A stretch of DNA of 64,000 bases from Clostridium sp. CAG:417 (GTDB lineage Bacteria; Bacillota_I; Bacilli_A; RF39; UBA660). The position numbers and the translations under genes were made by a program. Below, piece by piece: positions 43,475 to 52,196 of the stretch (its first letter is position 1; each line of letters starts with the position of its first letter). Under the pieces are notes generated by a model. The model was not told where the DNA came from. It searched no databases and was given only the letters and a program-made list of their open reading frames with translations. Where the stretch lies: the NCBI GenBank assembly GCA_000432835.1, contig FR890374.1:184692-248691 (forward strand), written 5' to 3'.

Positions 43475-43795
43475 GTGTGTGATAAATTGATGGAATATAT
43501 AATTATAGGAATTGTACTTTTAATTATTTTATTAGCCGTATTAAAAGCTAGTAAGAAGGATGTCAGTATTGATTTAAATAAGCTTGTGGAGTATTTAGGA
43601 GGAAAAGATAATATAATTTCAACTGAGACAGATATGTCAAGATTTAAGGTTGAGTTAAAAGACGTAACTAAGGCTAATAAAGAAGGAATTCAAAAGCTAG
43701 GGGCTAGGGGTATAGTTGAGATTGATAACCAGTTAAAAATAATACTTGGACCTGATTCAAAACAATTAAAAAAATATATAGATGAGTTAAAATAA
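43475..43795 (+). CDS. Membrane-anchored EIIB-like protein lacking the phospho-cysteine
   Basis: A 106-residue protein (GTG start; an ATG at 43490 is the alternative, but a site AAAGGA favours the GTG). One N-terminal membrane span (about residues 8-23). Residues about 33-106 match the PTS glucose-family EIIB domain: KLVEYLGGKDNIIS, ELKDVTKANKEGIQKLGARG and IVEIDNQLKIILGPDS. The phosphorylated Cys of the CxTRLR motif is replaced by Asp53 (TETDMSRFKVELKD). It therefore cannot transfer phosphate in the usual way. Such anchored EIIB-like proteins may be sensors or partners. Confidence 0.7.
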   Translation: MCDKLMEYIIIGIVLLIILLAVLKASKKDVSIDLNKLVEYLGGKDNIISTETDMSRFKVELKDVTKANKEGIQKLGARGIVEIDNQLKIILGPDSKQLKKYIDELK

Positions 43796-43806
43796 CTCAT
43801 TTTTTG
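43782..43806 (+). terminator. Terminator of the EIIB-like gene
   Basis: ATGAGTTA (43782-43789) pairs with TAACTCAT (43793-43800), then TTTTTTG; the stop codon is in the hairpin. Confidence 0.8.
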
Positions 43807-43933
43807 TTGCTATAAAAGAAAGAATTTGCAATTTTTATTGATATGTGGTATAATGTAGTTCCTCTGATGAGGGATATATGATAAGTAGTAATAATTTTAA
43901 AATACATATAATACAATTGAAAGGGTGAATATT

Positions 43934-44551
43934 TTGAATAAAAGCACAAATAATTTTTCACAGGAGGACCTCAAGAAGCTGCAATTTAAATATGAAGCAG
44001 CATTACAGGTTTTAAAGACCCATTTGGAAATATTAATTAAGGATTATGATATGTCAAATCATACTAAGAGTGTTGAACATGTAAATGCTCGTATAAAAAG
44101 CATTGACAGTGCGTTAGGCAAATTAGAGAAAAGAAACTATGATATAACTCTTGAAAACTTAGAGGAACATATTCATGATATGGTTGGAGTTAGACTTGTT
44201 TGTCCATTTGAAGATGATGTATATGAGATGGTTGATTTAATTAAGTCTAGTGATTTATTACAAGTGTGTCATGAAAAAGACTATATTGAAAATCCTAAGG
44301 AATCAGGGTATTCAAGTTATCATATTATAGTAAAAGTTCCGGTTTCATTTAAAGATGATATTGAGTTTATAGATGCAGAAATTCAGGTTAGAACATTGGC
44401 GATGGATGCTTGGGCAGCACTAGAACATGAACTACAATATAAGAGTAATGGAAGTGTTACTAAAAGAGAACGTGATGAACTTCGTGAATGTGCACAAGAG
44501 TTTAGACGTATAGAAAACAAAATGCTAACTTTAAAAAAGGGTCTTAGATAA
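43934..44551 (+). CDS. Small alarmone synthetase (RelQ/YjbM-like)
   Basis: A 205-residue protein. TTG at 43934 is the preferred start, since the frame's GTG at 43925 sits inside the AAAGGGTGA ribosome binding site. The RelA/SpoT synthetase domain fills the protein: RIKSIDSALGKLEKR, IHDMVGVRLVCPFEDDVYEM, GYSSYHIIVKVPV, EIQVRTLAMDAWAALEHELQYK. It lacks the hydrolase, TGS and ACT domains. It makes (p)ppGpp from ATP and GTP/GDP in stress signalling. Confidence 0.93.
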   Translation: MNKSTNNFSQEDLKKLQFKYEAALQVLKTHLEILIKDYDMSNHTKSVEHVNARIKSIDSALGKLEKRNYDITLENLEEHIHDMVGVRLVCPFEDDVYEMVDLIKSSDLLQVCHEKDYIENPKESGYSSYHIIVKVPVSFKDDIEFIDAEIQVRTLAMDAWAALEHELQYKSNGSVTKRERDELRECAQEFRRIENKMLTLKKGLR

Positions 44552-44582
44552 AACTATTTTATTTTGAAATAGTTTTTTCTTT
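44551..44582 (+). terminator. Terminator of the alarmone synthetase gene
   Basis: AAACTATTT (44551-44559) pairs with AAATAGTTT (44567-44575), followed by TTTCTTTT. Confidence 0.75.
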
Positions 44583-44624
44583 TGTTTTTTGTTATAATGA
44601 TATTGAATTTTAGAGGTGATTATC

Positions 44625-45755
44625 TTGATATATTTAGATTATAGTGCAACCACGCCAGTTAATGATTCTGTTTTAGATACTTATGTTAAGGTGACAAAAA
44701 ACTATATTGGTAATCCTAATTCTTTACATAAGTTAGGATTAGAAAGTAGTAAGCTTATAAATGATGCCACTAGACAAATAAAGAAGATATTGGATATAGA
44801 AGAAAAAGAGATAATTTACACTAGTGGGGCAAGTGAGGCTAATAATTTAGCAATCTTTGGAGTTTGTAGAAAATATAAGAATAGGGGAAAGCATATTATT
44901 ACGACAAGATTGGAACACTCTTCTGTTAGTGAATGTTTTAATGAGTTAGAGAAAGAAGGCTTTAGAGTAAGCTATGTTGAAATAGATAGTGACGGAAGAG
45001 TTAAGCTAGATGATTTAAAAAGTTTAATATGTGATGATACAATATTAGTTTCAATATGCGCTGTTAATAGCGAAATAGGTTTAATGCAAGATTTAGATGG
45101 TATTGGAAATTTATTAAAAAAGTATCCAAAAGTAATTTTTCATTCTGATATAACACAAGCTATTGGGAAGGTAAAACTTAATTTATGGAATGTTGATATG
45201 GCTTCTATGTCTAGTCAGAAGTTTTATGGGATGAAAGGAGTAGGCGCTTTATTAAAAAATAAGAATTTGGAAATTGAACCTATAATATATGGAGGAAAGT
45301 CTACTACAATCTATCGTAGTGGTACTCCGGCGACGGCTTTAATTGTTTCTATGTCAAAAGCTTTGAGACTTGTATATGAAGATTTTGAAGAAAAGTATGC
45401 ACATGTTTTAGAGCTGAGTAATTATTTGAAGCAAAAAATTCAGCTTATAGATGGCATTATTCTAAATAGTACAAGTTGTTCTCTTCCTCATATTGTTAAT
45501 ATAAGCATTTTGAATGTTAAACCAGAAACTATTCTTCATGCTTTAGAAGAAGATGATATTTATATTTCTACTCAAACAGCGTGTCATAAAGCGGGAGATT
45601 TAAGTACTTCTGTTTTAGAACTTACGAAGAATGAATTATATGCAACACATAGTGTAAGAATAAGTATTTCATATCTCACAACGAAGAATGAAATTAATCA
45701 GTTTATAGATACTTTAAAAGAAAAAATAGACAGGTTAAATTCTTTTAATAAATAA
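44625..45755 (+). CDS. Cysteine desulfurase (IscS/NifS family)
   Basis: A 376-residue PLP enzyme. TTG at 44625 is set by AGAGGTGAT; the frame's earlier GTG overlaps that site. Signatures are YLDYSATTPVNDSV, TSGASEANNLAIFG, the PLP Lys199 in SSQKFYGMKG and the active Cys320 in STQTACHKAG. It removes sulfur from cysteine for Fe-S cluster or thiolated-tRNA synthesis in the cytoplasm. The gene stands alone without thiI or iscU beside it. Confidence 0.93.
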   Translation: MIYLDYSATTPVNDSVLDTYVKVTKNYIGNPNSLHKLGLESSKLINDATRQIKKILDIEEKEIIYTSGASEANNLAIFGVCRKYKNRGKHIITTRLEHSSVSECFNELEKEGFRVSYVEIDSDGRVKLDDLKSLICDDTILVSICAVNSEIGLMQDLDGIGNLLKKYPKVIFHSDITQAIGKVKLNLWNVDMASMSSQKFYGMKGVGALLKNKNLEIEPIIYGGKSTTIYRSGTPATALIVSMSKALRLVYEDFEEKYAHVLELSNYLKQKIQLIDGIILNSTSCSLPHIVNISILNVKPETILHALEEDDIYISTQTACHKAGDLSTSVLELTKNELYATHSVRISISYLTTKNEINQFIDTLKEKIDRLNSFNK

Positions 45756-45756
45756 A

Positions 45757-45788
45757 AAAATATTAAGATTAAACTTAATATTTTTTTA
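45757..45788. terminator. Bidirectional terminator after the cysteine desulfurase
   Basis: AAAATATTAAG (45757-45767) pairs with CTTAATATTTT (45774-45784); the convergent DedA-like gene ends in the T-run. Confidence 0.85.
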
Positions 45789-46373
45789 TAGAAATTTTCC
45801 AAATATAATGGGAAAAAACTGAAAACATATACTATAGACAAGAAGTGTTAATGGTTTACATATTAGAATAATTAGGGTAAACTTTTTTAAACTCATTTTA
45901 GTAATTCCTGAAATATAACAAAATAGGTCATCTGGTAATCCAGGAAGAAGTATTATTAAAAAGAAAATTAAATCATATTTACTATTATTTATTTTATCAA
46001 GGGCCTTTTTTATATCTTTTTCTTTAAATAATTTATTAATGATACTCATTCCAAATTTTCTTGAGAGAAGAAAACTACAGATTGATCCTAAAACAAGACC
46101 AACATAGTTATAAATAAAACCTCCAACAGCACCGAATGCCATTACACCAACTAGACAACTGGCTCCTCCTGGTATAACTGGTAAGACGACTTGAACTATT
46201 TGAATAAGAATAAAACAAAGAGGGGCTAGTAGTCCGAAAGATTTAATTTTTGTTAGTAAAATTTCATTATCTAAAAACCACCTTTCTTTAACTGCAAAAT
46301 AAATAAAAAAGATTACAGCTACAATTCCTATGATAGTTAATATATTTAAAATTAATTTTGATTTACTTTTCAC
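45786..46373 (-). CDS. TVP38/TMEM64 (DedA-like) membrane protein
   Basis: A 195-residue protein with about five spans. The VTT/DedA signature is visible: VVLPVIPGGASCLVGVMAFG, the reentrant FLLSRKFG region and LPGLPDDLFCYISGITKMS. Family members act as lipid scramblases or flippases of carrier lipids, and some relatives recycle undecaprenyl phosphate. The exact lipid is not known. It stands alone, divergent from the ABC transporter pair. Confidence 0.85.
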   Translation of the reverse strand: MKSKSKLILNILTIIGIVAVIFFIYFAVKERWFLDNEILLTKIKSFGLLAPLCFILIQIVQVVLPVIPGGASCLVGVMAFGAVGGFIYNYVGLVLGSICSFLLSRKFGMSIINKLFKEKDIKKALDKINNSKYDLIFFLIILLPGLPDDLFCYISGITKMSLKKFTLIILICKPLTLLVYSICFQFFPIIFGKFL

Positions 46374-46451
46374 AATACCACCAACTTCTATAAGTATAAC
46401 ACATCATTTTAAAATATGTGATATAATTGATCCTGTGGAGTGATAATTTTT

Positions 46452-47144
46452 ATGTTGGAGATAAAAGACTTAACCAAAAAATATAATAGTAGAATTATCT
46501 TAGATAATATAAATTTTACATTTAAAGATAATAAGATTTATGGCATTATAGGTAAAAATGGAGCAGGCAAAACTACTTTTTTAAATATATTAGATCAAAA
46601 TATAAAAAGTGATGGTGGAGATGTTTTATTAGATAAAAATAAGATATTAGAAAGTGATGTTTCATTAGTACCAACTACTCCTAATGTACCATTATTTTTG
46701 ACAGGAAGAGAATTTTTAGAATTTTATTTAGAGATAAATAAAAAAAGGATAAAAAATATGAAAAGTGTTTTTGAATACTTTAAAATGGTTAATATTTCTT
46801 TAGATGATCAAGATAAAATTATGAAGGAATACTCAACAGGAATGAAAAGTAAAATGCAAACACTAGTAAATATAATTAGTGATAAAAAAGTCTTATTATT
46901 GGATGAGCCTTTTACTTCACTTGATATTTTAGTACAGGAACAAATGAAAAAATTATTAAGAGAAATTAAAAAGAATAAGATAATAGTAATAACTACTCAT
47001 ATATTAGAAATAGCTATAGAACTATGTGATGAAATAATAATACTTAAAGATGGTAAATTTAATTTGATAGAAAAGAAAGATTTAAACGATAATGAATATA
47101 AGAAAAAAATTATTCAGTCATTAGAGTGTGAAAATGTTAACTAA
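46452..47144 (+). CDS. ABC transporter ATP-binding protein
   Basis: A 230-residue ATPase. ATG at 46452 follows GGAGTGAT. It has Walker A GKNGAGKTT, a signature-like EYSTGMKSKM, Walker B LLLDEPFTS and an H-loop THIL. Gene overlap with the large permease at 47134 shows they form one exporter. The substrate is unknown. The arrangement of one ATPase and one 500-residue permease is like ABC-2-type exporters of peptides or lipids. Confidence 0.92.
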   Translation: MLEIKDLTKKYNSRIILDNINFTFKDNKIYGIIGKNGAGKTTFLNILDQNIKSDGGDVLLDKNKILESDVSLVPTTPNVPLFLTGREFLEFYLEINKKRIKNMKSVFEYFKMVNISLDDQDKIMKEYSTGMKSKMQTLVNIISDKKVLLLDEPFTSLDILVQEQMKKLLREIKKNKIIVITTHILEIAIELCDEIIILKDGKFNLIEKKDLNDNEYKKKIIQSLECENVN

Positions 47145-48687
47145 TTTTTTTATAACTATGAAGATAGAATCTTATTCTGTGGTAAATTTACTATTATATC
47201 GTTTAAGAAAAGTGGGTTTAATAAAGAAAAATAATATTTCTCCTAACGTAAAAAAAGTATTACTTTTACTTCAAATATTTCTAGATATGTTGGGTAAAGT
47301 TATTATCAAGGGATTTTATTTATATATTATTTATTTATTAGTGAAGATTCTTTGTAAGAATTATCAGACTAATTACTTTGTTGTGGTGTTTATTTTTTTA
47401 ACACTATTAGGGGGATTGGTTAAAGCTAGAATATTAAAGACTAGTAAGAAAAAATATCAAAGTATTATTTTATTTGGAATCGATGCAAAAGAGTATATAA
47501 TATGTGATATATTACTTAATTCAATAAGTGATTCTTTTCTTTTACTAATTTCTTTTTTACTTCTAAATTCATTGTTAAAATTTAAGGTTATAACTATTAT
47601 TTTCATGATGATTTTCTTCTTCTTTACGAGACTGGTGGGAGAAGGGGTTAATTTACTCTATTATAAAAAAAGAAACGATACACTCTTAAATAATAGCTTT
47701 TTATATTTTATTTTGTTAGGATTATTTACTATATTGTTAGTTTATTTTCTCAAAAATGAAATTAATATAAGCAATATGAAAATATTTTTCCTTGATATTT
47801 TATTTTGTTTGCTCGCTATTTTAAGTATTTTATATATGTTTAAAGTAAAAGATTATAAATTGATGTATAAAATGATTAATGGTTTGAATAGTTATTTATA
47901 CTCTGATGGTAGTAGTTTTACAAGGGATGAATTAATTGAAATTAAAAAAGGCAATTATTATGTGAAAACTAATAAAATGATAACTAATAATCCTTATCGT
48001 TATTTAAATGATATTTTTATAAGACGACATAGTTTTATATTAAAAAGGCCCATTCTTAGAGAGGTAGTAGTTATATTTGGTATTGGTATTTTAGTATGTT
48101 TGATATCTTTTGTTGATAAAAGACTTGGATATAGTTTCGCAAAATTATTTATGAGATACTTTATGCTAGTATTTTTAATAATATTTTCATTAAATAAGAC
48201 ATCACAAATTACTCAGATTATGTTCATGAATTGTGATAGGAGTCTTTTGGAATATGATTTTTATCGCAAAAGTGAAAGTGTTTTTTCTTTATTTAAAGAA
48301 AGACTTAAAAGTCTTATTCTTTTAAATTTATTCCCTATATTGATATTAGGCATTTTTATAGATGTTATTTTTAAATTTTATTTAGGAATGAATTTTTTGG
48401 AACTAATATATGTATTGATTATTTTAATAAGCTCATCTATTATATTTACCCTTTATTATTTATCTATTTATTATTTAGTTCAACCATATGATAGGGAGGC
48501 AAAGATTAAAGATATGCGTTTGGTGGTTAGTAATTTAGTAGTGGGCGTGATATTACTTATGATTAGTAGAGTTAAAGTTTCACTTTATTTACTAACATTT
48601 GTGATGGTTGTTGTTACCATGATTTATTTATTAATAATATTATATTTAATAAAGAGAAAGTCTTTTAAAACATTTAAATTGCATTAA
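47134..48687 (+). CDS. ABC transporter permease, large polytopic
   Basis: A 517-residue membrane protein with about twelve hydrophobic segments and no recognised catalytic domain. It overlaps the upstream ATPase gene by 11 bases, and the ATG at 47134 (or GTG 47128) is uncertain. A charged cytoplasmic loop lies around residues 235-290 (YSDGSSFTRDELIEIKKGN). It is inferred to be the permease of the ABC exporter pair. No peptide or resistance gene is linked to suggest a substrate. Confidence 0.75.
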   Translation: MLTNFFITMKIESYSVVNLLLYRLRKVGLIKKNNISPNVKKVLLLLQIFLDMLGKVIIKGFYLYIIYLLVKILCKNYQTNYFVVVFIFLTLLGGLVKARILKTSKKKYQSIILFGIDAKEYIICDILLNSISDSFLLLISFLLLNSLLKFKVITIIFMMIFFFFTRLVGEGVNLLYYKKRNDTLLNNSFLYFILLGLFTILLVYFLKNEINISNMKIFFLDILFCLLAILSILYMFKVKDYKLMYKMINGLNSYLYSDGSSFTRDELIEIKKGNYYVKTNKMITNNPYRYLNDIFIRRHSFILKRPILREVVVIFGIGILVCLISFVDKRLGYSFAKLFMRYFMLVFLIIFSLNKTSQITQIMFMNCDRSLLEYDFYRKSESVFSLFKERLKSLILLNLFPILILGIFIDVIFKFYLGMNFLELIYVLIILISSSIIFTLYYLSIYYLVQPYDREAKIKDMRLVVSNLVVGVILLMISRVKVSLYLLTFVMVVVTMIYLLIILYLIKRKSFKTFKLH

Positions 48688-48786
48688 CATATATGAAAAT
48701 TATTTTTCTGTTACTTTATCAAATTAAGTGTTACACTTGTAGTAGAATATAGAGATTAGATTTGGTTGAAAGAAATAAAGTTGATA

Positions 48787-49272
48787 ATGGAGGATAGGGT
48801 AAATAATTCAAATGAATCAAAACAAGTGCAAATGAATAATAATGAAGTACAACAGACTACAGATTTAAATTCAATGTTTGCGATTAATAACACAAATTTT
48901 TCTGTTTCAAATTCCAATCAGAGTATACAAAATCAATCATTGATGAAATCAGTTCAAAGTTTTAGTACTGTTTCACATCAGCAGAATATAAATAATAATT
49001 CTTATAATGATGAGGATTTATTAAAATCCTTTATAGGTAATAATTATGAAAAAATAACTAGAAGTCCTTTTAATCTAGCTGGTTTTTTCTTTACATCATT
49101 ATATATGTTTTATAGAAAAATGTTTTTGTATGGTTTATTAGCTTTTTTAATTAATTTAGTTATACTATGTCTTGCCAATAACTATTTAGTAACGTATGCC
49201 TTTAATGTGATTGTGGGGTTATTCATAAATAAAATTTATTTGTCTTACGTGAAAAAAGGATTGCTACTATAA
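48787..49272 (+). CDS. DUF2628-like membrane protein with Asn/Gln-rich N-terminus
   Basis: About 160 residues. The N-terminal 85 residues are very rich in Asn, Gln and Ser and look disordered. The C-terminal part has two or three spans with RSPFNLAGFFFTSLYMFYRKMF, the pattern of DUF2628 proteins. The start codon is uncertain: TTG at 48766 or 48781 and ATG at 48787 are all possible, and none has a strong ribosome binding site. Function is unknown. It lies tightly upstream of another membrane protein. Confidence 0.6.
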   Translation: MEDRVNNSNESKQVQMNNNEVQQTTDLNSMFAINNTNFSVSNSNQSIQNQSLMKSVQSFSTVSHQQNINNNSYNDEDLLKSFIGNNYEKITRSPFNLAGFFFTSLYMFYRKMFLYGLLAFLINLVILCLANNYLVTYAFNVIVGLFINKIYLSYVKKGLLL

Positions 49273-49295
49273 AATCTAAAAATAATCTTAAAAGT

Positions 49296-50027
49296 GTGGA
49301 TGAATTGAAAAGTATTTGTTCTTCTAAGGGCGGAACAAGTGTACCTAGGATATTTTTGGGAATAACTGTTGAAATAGTTATGGCAGTTGTTGTATTAGTT
49401 TTTGTTAAGTTGCTTGGAATTGGCGATATTGTTAGACAATCACTTCATACTAATAATTTTGTTATTAGAGTAACTGATGTTTCTGGAACTTTGGTAGAAG
49501 ATGTTAGTGTGCAAGGGTATTCTTGTTTTAATTCTAAATGTAGTATTTCTATAGAGGATAAAACTGGCAATACTACTAATTATATATTGGAAAATAGTAA
49601 AAGCGATTATATTAAGGTATTAAGTAATTATAAAGATTACATTAAGCTAAATATATATTATGCTAAAAAGGATAGTGAAATTACTATTGTTGATTACAAG
49701 ATATTTATTAGATCAAATAATAAGGATATAAGTAGTGTTTCAACAGAAGATCAATTAAGAGATAAAATTGGATTATATTCAGTGGGAACACATACTGATT
49801 CATTTACCTTGACTGAGATAGGTACTGTTGGTTTTGCATCACAGGGGAATCAATCATATGCATATAGAAATTATAAAATTGTTAATGAAAAAAATACTAC
49901 GTTTCAAATGAAATACATTAATGATAATGGATCGTTGGGACTTGTTCAAGGTAATAAATATACTGTTACCTTTGAAGTTACTAAAAGTAATTTTGGTTAT
50001 GATTTTGTTATTAAATCAATAAAATAG
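49296..50027 (+). CDS. Single-span membrane protein with extracytoplasmic beta domain
   Basis: About 243 residues. One span (FLGITVEIVMAVVVLVFVKLL, about residues 20-40) is followed by a beta-rich outer domain with one Cys pair (YSCFNSKCSIS). No family is recognised. The GTG at 49296 has no clear ribosome binding site. The frame is open further upstream, through the end of the previous gene in another frame, so the true start or a frameshift is unresolved. It probably forms an operon with the DUF2628-like gene. Confidence 0.55.
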   Translation: MDELKSICSSKGGTSVPRIFLGITVEIVMAVVVLVFVKLLGIGDIVRQSLHTNNFVIRVTDVSGTLVEDVSVQGYSCFNSKCSISIEDKTGNTTNYILENSKSDYIKVLSNYKDYIKLNIYYAKKDSEITIVDYKIFIRSNNKDISSVSTEDQLRDKIGLYSVGTHTDSFTLTEIGTVGFASQGNQSYAYRNYKIVNEKNTTFQMKYINDNGSLGLVQGNKYTVTFEVTKSNFGYDFVIKSIK

Positions 50028-50095
50028 TATTGTAAAAAGCGTATGACTTTTATAGTTGTATGTTTTTTTACTTGGGAGTGCTATCTTTACACAAC

Positions 50096-50124
50096 TTGAC
50101 AACTTTAGGTGTTTATGTTATTAT
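50096..50124 (+). promoter_or_regulatory. Sigma-A promoter of the glucosaminidase-like gene
   Basis: Perfect -35 TTGACA (50096-50101), 17-base spacer, TATTAT (50119-50124); ATG at 50162 after GAGGTG. Confidence 0.75.
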
Positions 50125-50161
50125 TGTGCTATACTTATTTTTAATAAGTTTGAGGTGAAAA

Positions 50162-50842
50162 ATGAAAAAAAGTAATTATATTGCTGCAGTATGTTCAACT
50201 TTGGGATTTGCGATGATTTTAGTAGCAATGGTAATGTTAAATAGTAATACAGAAATTAAGCTTGATAAAAATATTTTATCTAGTTCAGTTAATACAAAAA
50301 TGATGGCAGCATCTACAAAGACAAGTGTGTCTTTAAATAATAATTTAGTAAATAATAATGTTCAAAATACATCTGTTATTGTTGCTGAGGATAGAGAAAT
50401 AGCGGAAGCTAAGACTTTAAGGGCTGAGGTTTTTGATGGTCTTACTTTAGAAGAGTTAACTGATAAGCTTAATAGAAGCTTGGGAAAAGATTTGCTTGCT
50501 GGAAAAGGTGAACTTATTGCTACATATTCCCTTTCTAAGGGAGTAAGTCCATATTTGGTAACAGCTATAATGCTTCATGAAACTGGTTGCAAATGGAAGT
50601 GTAGTGCTTTGGTTCGTAGCTGTAATAATGTTGCTGGACAAAAGGGAAGCCCTAATTGTAGTGGTGGCTATAAGGGATATAGTACAATAGATGAAGGAAT
50701 TAAAGGTGCTATTGATAACTTATATAATAATTTCTATGCTAAAGGATTAACTACAGTAGAATCTATTGGACCAAGATATGCTCAAAGTAATACTTGGGTT
50801 TCTAAAATTAATAGTTATATAAATCAAATAAGAAATAGGTAG
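50162..50842 (+). CDS. Secreted lysozyme-like glucosaminidase-domain protein
   Basis: A 226-residue protein. A signal anchor (MKKSNYIAAVCSTLGFAMIL) is followed by a Ser/Asn linker. From about residue 110 comes a lysozyme-fold domain (KGELIATYSLSKGVSPYLVT, then AIMLHETGCKWKCSALVRSC, then NNVAGQKGSPNC). The Glu of LHETG is the likely catalytic acid. Two Cys pairs give extra stability. Such domains hydrolyse peptidoglycan glycan strands, as in endo-beta-N-acetylglucosaminidase-type autolysins. It is expressed from its own consensus-like promoter. Confidence 0.75.
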   Translation: MKKSNYIAAVCSTLGFAMILVAMVMLNSNTEIKLDKNILSSSVNTKMMAASTKTSVSLNNNLVNNNVQNTSVIVAEDREIAEAKTLRAEVFDGLTLEELTDKLNRSLGKDLLAGKGELIATYSLSKGVSPYLVTAIMLHETGCKWKCSALVRSCNNVAGQKGSPNCSGGYKGYSTIDEGIKGAIDNLYNNFYAKGLTTVESIGPRYAQSNTWVSKINSYINQIRNR

Positions 50843-50868
50843 AGAATAAGTAGTTATTCTCTTTTTTT
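50841..50868 (+). terminator. Terminator of the glucosaminidase-like gene
   Basis: AGAGAATAA (50841-50849) pairs with TTATTCTCT (50854-50862), then TTTTTT. Confidence 0.85.
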
Positions 50869-50877
50869 CATAATAAA

Positions 50878-50897
50878 AAAGTGACAGATGTCACTTT
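50878..50897 (-). terminator. Terminator of the ferredoxin gene
   Basis: AAAGTGAC and GTCACTTT (50878-50897) form a hairpin that on the reverse strand is followed by a T-run (complement of 50880-50875). Confidence 0.75.
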
Positions 50898-51087
50898 AAT
50901 CTTTTCTTTCAATAGCACTTGTTGGACATGAGTCGATAGCATCATTTGCTTCTTCTTCATTTTCCTTAGCTACTTCATCAACGATAACTGTTGAAAGCCC
51001 CTCATCGTTAATTTCAAAAACTTCTGGTGCAATAGCAGCACAAGCTCCACAACCGATGCAAGCATCTTCGTTTACTTTAACTTTCAT
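50896..51087 (-). CDS. Ferredoxin, single 4Fe-4S cluster type
   Basis: A 63-residue protein with cluster ligands CIGCGAC near residues 10-16 and the fourth Cys in DSCPTSAI. The middle pair of cysteines for a second cluster is absent, so it is a monocluster ferredoxin as in Bacillus. The sequence is acidic. It serves as a small cytoplasmic electron carrier for anaerobic or oxidoreductase reactions. Start follows AGGAAAAATA upstream on the reverse strand. Confidence 0.93.
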   Translation of the reverse strand: MKVKVNEDACIGCGACAAIAPEVFEINDEGLSTVIVDEVAKENEEEANDAIDSCPTSAIERKD

Positions 51088-51211
51088 ATTATTTTTCCTC
51101 CAAGCTCATTTTAACAAAAAAAAAGTTAATCGTAAAGATATTTTAGTACTTCTCTTTAGCAACATTATATGTTAAAATTATTATAATAAAGGCACTTTGG
51201 AAGGTGATATT

Positions 51212-52114
51212 ATGCCAAGTAGAATGACAAGATATGAAGATGAAAGTATTAAAAACATGAGTAGAAGTAATAGAAATCAAAAATTATATGATTCATTTAA
51301 TGATAATACTTCTTTCACAACTTATACAGATGTAAAAAATACTAATGCTGTTTTGTTAGATGCGGCGAGTAAAAATTATAGAACTAGAGAAGGATATCAA
51401 AAAATAAAAGAATATGACTTTGTACCTAAACCAAAAGTAAAAAAAGAATTAGATGACTTTAATAACTTATATAGTAGTAGAGAAAATAAGGTTTATGATA
51501 TCAATAGTGTTATTGAACAAGCTAAAAAGAATAGAATAAAAAACGATATAGATGAAGAAAAAAGAAAATTAAAAAATACTAATTATAATATTTTAGCGTC
51601 TCTTGATCCAGAAAAAATAGAAGAATATAGAGCTGAACGAAATAAAGTTGTTAGAGCAAGTGATGAAGAAATAAGAGAACTAATTAATACTATTACTACT
51701 AAAACATTAAATGGAGAAATAGATCAAGAAACAAGTGTTAATTTATTAAGTGATTTAATGGCTACTCAAGCAGTAGATATGGTTGAAGGAGTTCATGAAG
51801 AGGAAAGAATAGAAAAAAATGATACAGATATATTAAAACAAGAAGAGTTAAAACTAGTAAAAGAAAAAGAAGAAGAGGAAGAGAAAAAAGCTAGTGAATT
51901 AAAAGAAAATAATCAGAGCAGTGACTTATTTAGAAATATGGATAAATCATTTTATACAAAAAGTATGGATTTGTCAGATAAAGACTTTGATATTGATTTA
52001 GATAGTGATGTTGTTAAACATAGAAAAACAAAATTGGCAGTGAAAATAATTTTAACTATAATTTTACTTCTCTTAGTGGCAGCATTAGTTTATTTTTTAG
52101 TAAAAGGTATTTAG
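51212..52114 (+). CDS. Tail-anchored cytoplasmic helical protein
   Basis: A 300-residue protein, ATG at 51212 after AAGGTGAT. It is highly charged and helical, with an acidic run (EEEEEKKASEL), and one C-terminal membrane span (ILTIILLLLVAALVYFLVKG). The order of a long cytoplasmic domain followed by a terminal span indicates a tail anchor. No family is recognised. It precedes two genes leading to polC but has its own terminator. Confidence 0.55.
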   Translation: MPSRMTRYEDESIKNMSRSNRNQKLYDSFNDNTSFTTYTDVKNTNAVLLDAASKNYRTREGYQKIKEYDFVPKPKVKKELDDFNNLYSSRENKVYDINSVIEQAKKNRIKNDIDEEKRKLKNTNYNILASLDPEKIEEYRAERNKVVRASDEEIRELINTITTKTLNGEIDQETSVNLLSDLMATQAVDMVEGVHEEERIEKNDTDILKQEELKLVKEKEEEEEKKASELKENNQSSDLFRNMDKSFYTKSMDLSDKDFDIDLDSDVVKHRKTKLAVKIILTIILLLLVAALVYFLVKGI

Positions 52115-52136
52115 AGTAATCTAAATATTTTTTCTT
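52108..52136 (+). terminator. Terminator of the tail-anchored protein gene
   Basis: TATTTAGA (52108-52115) pairs with TCTAAATA (52120-52127), then a T-rich tail. Confidence 0.75.
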
Positions 52137-52196
52137 TTATATATAGCCATTTTAATGACATGTGTGATACAATGTTATTGTTAAAGTGGTGGTAGT

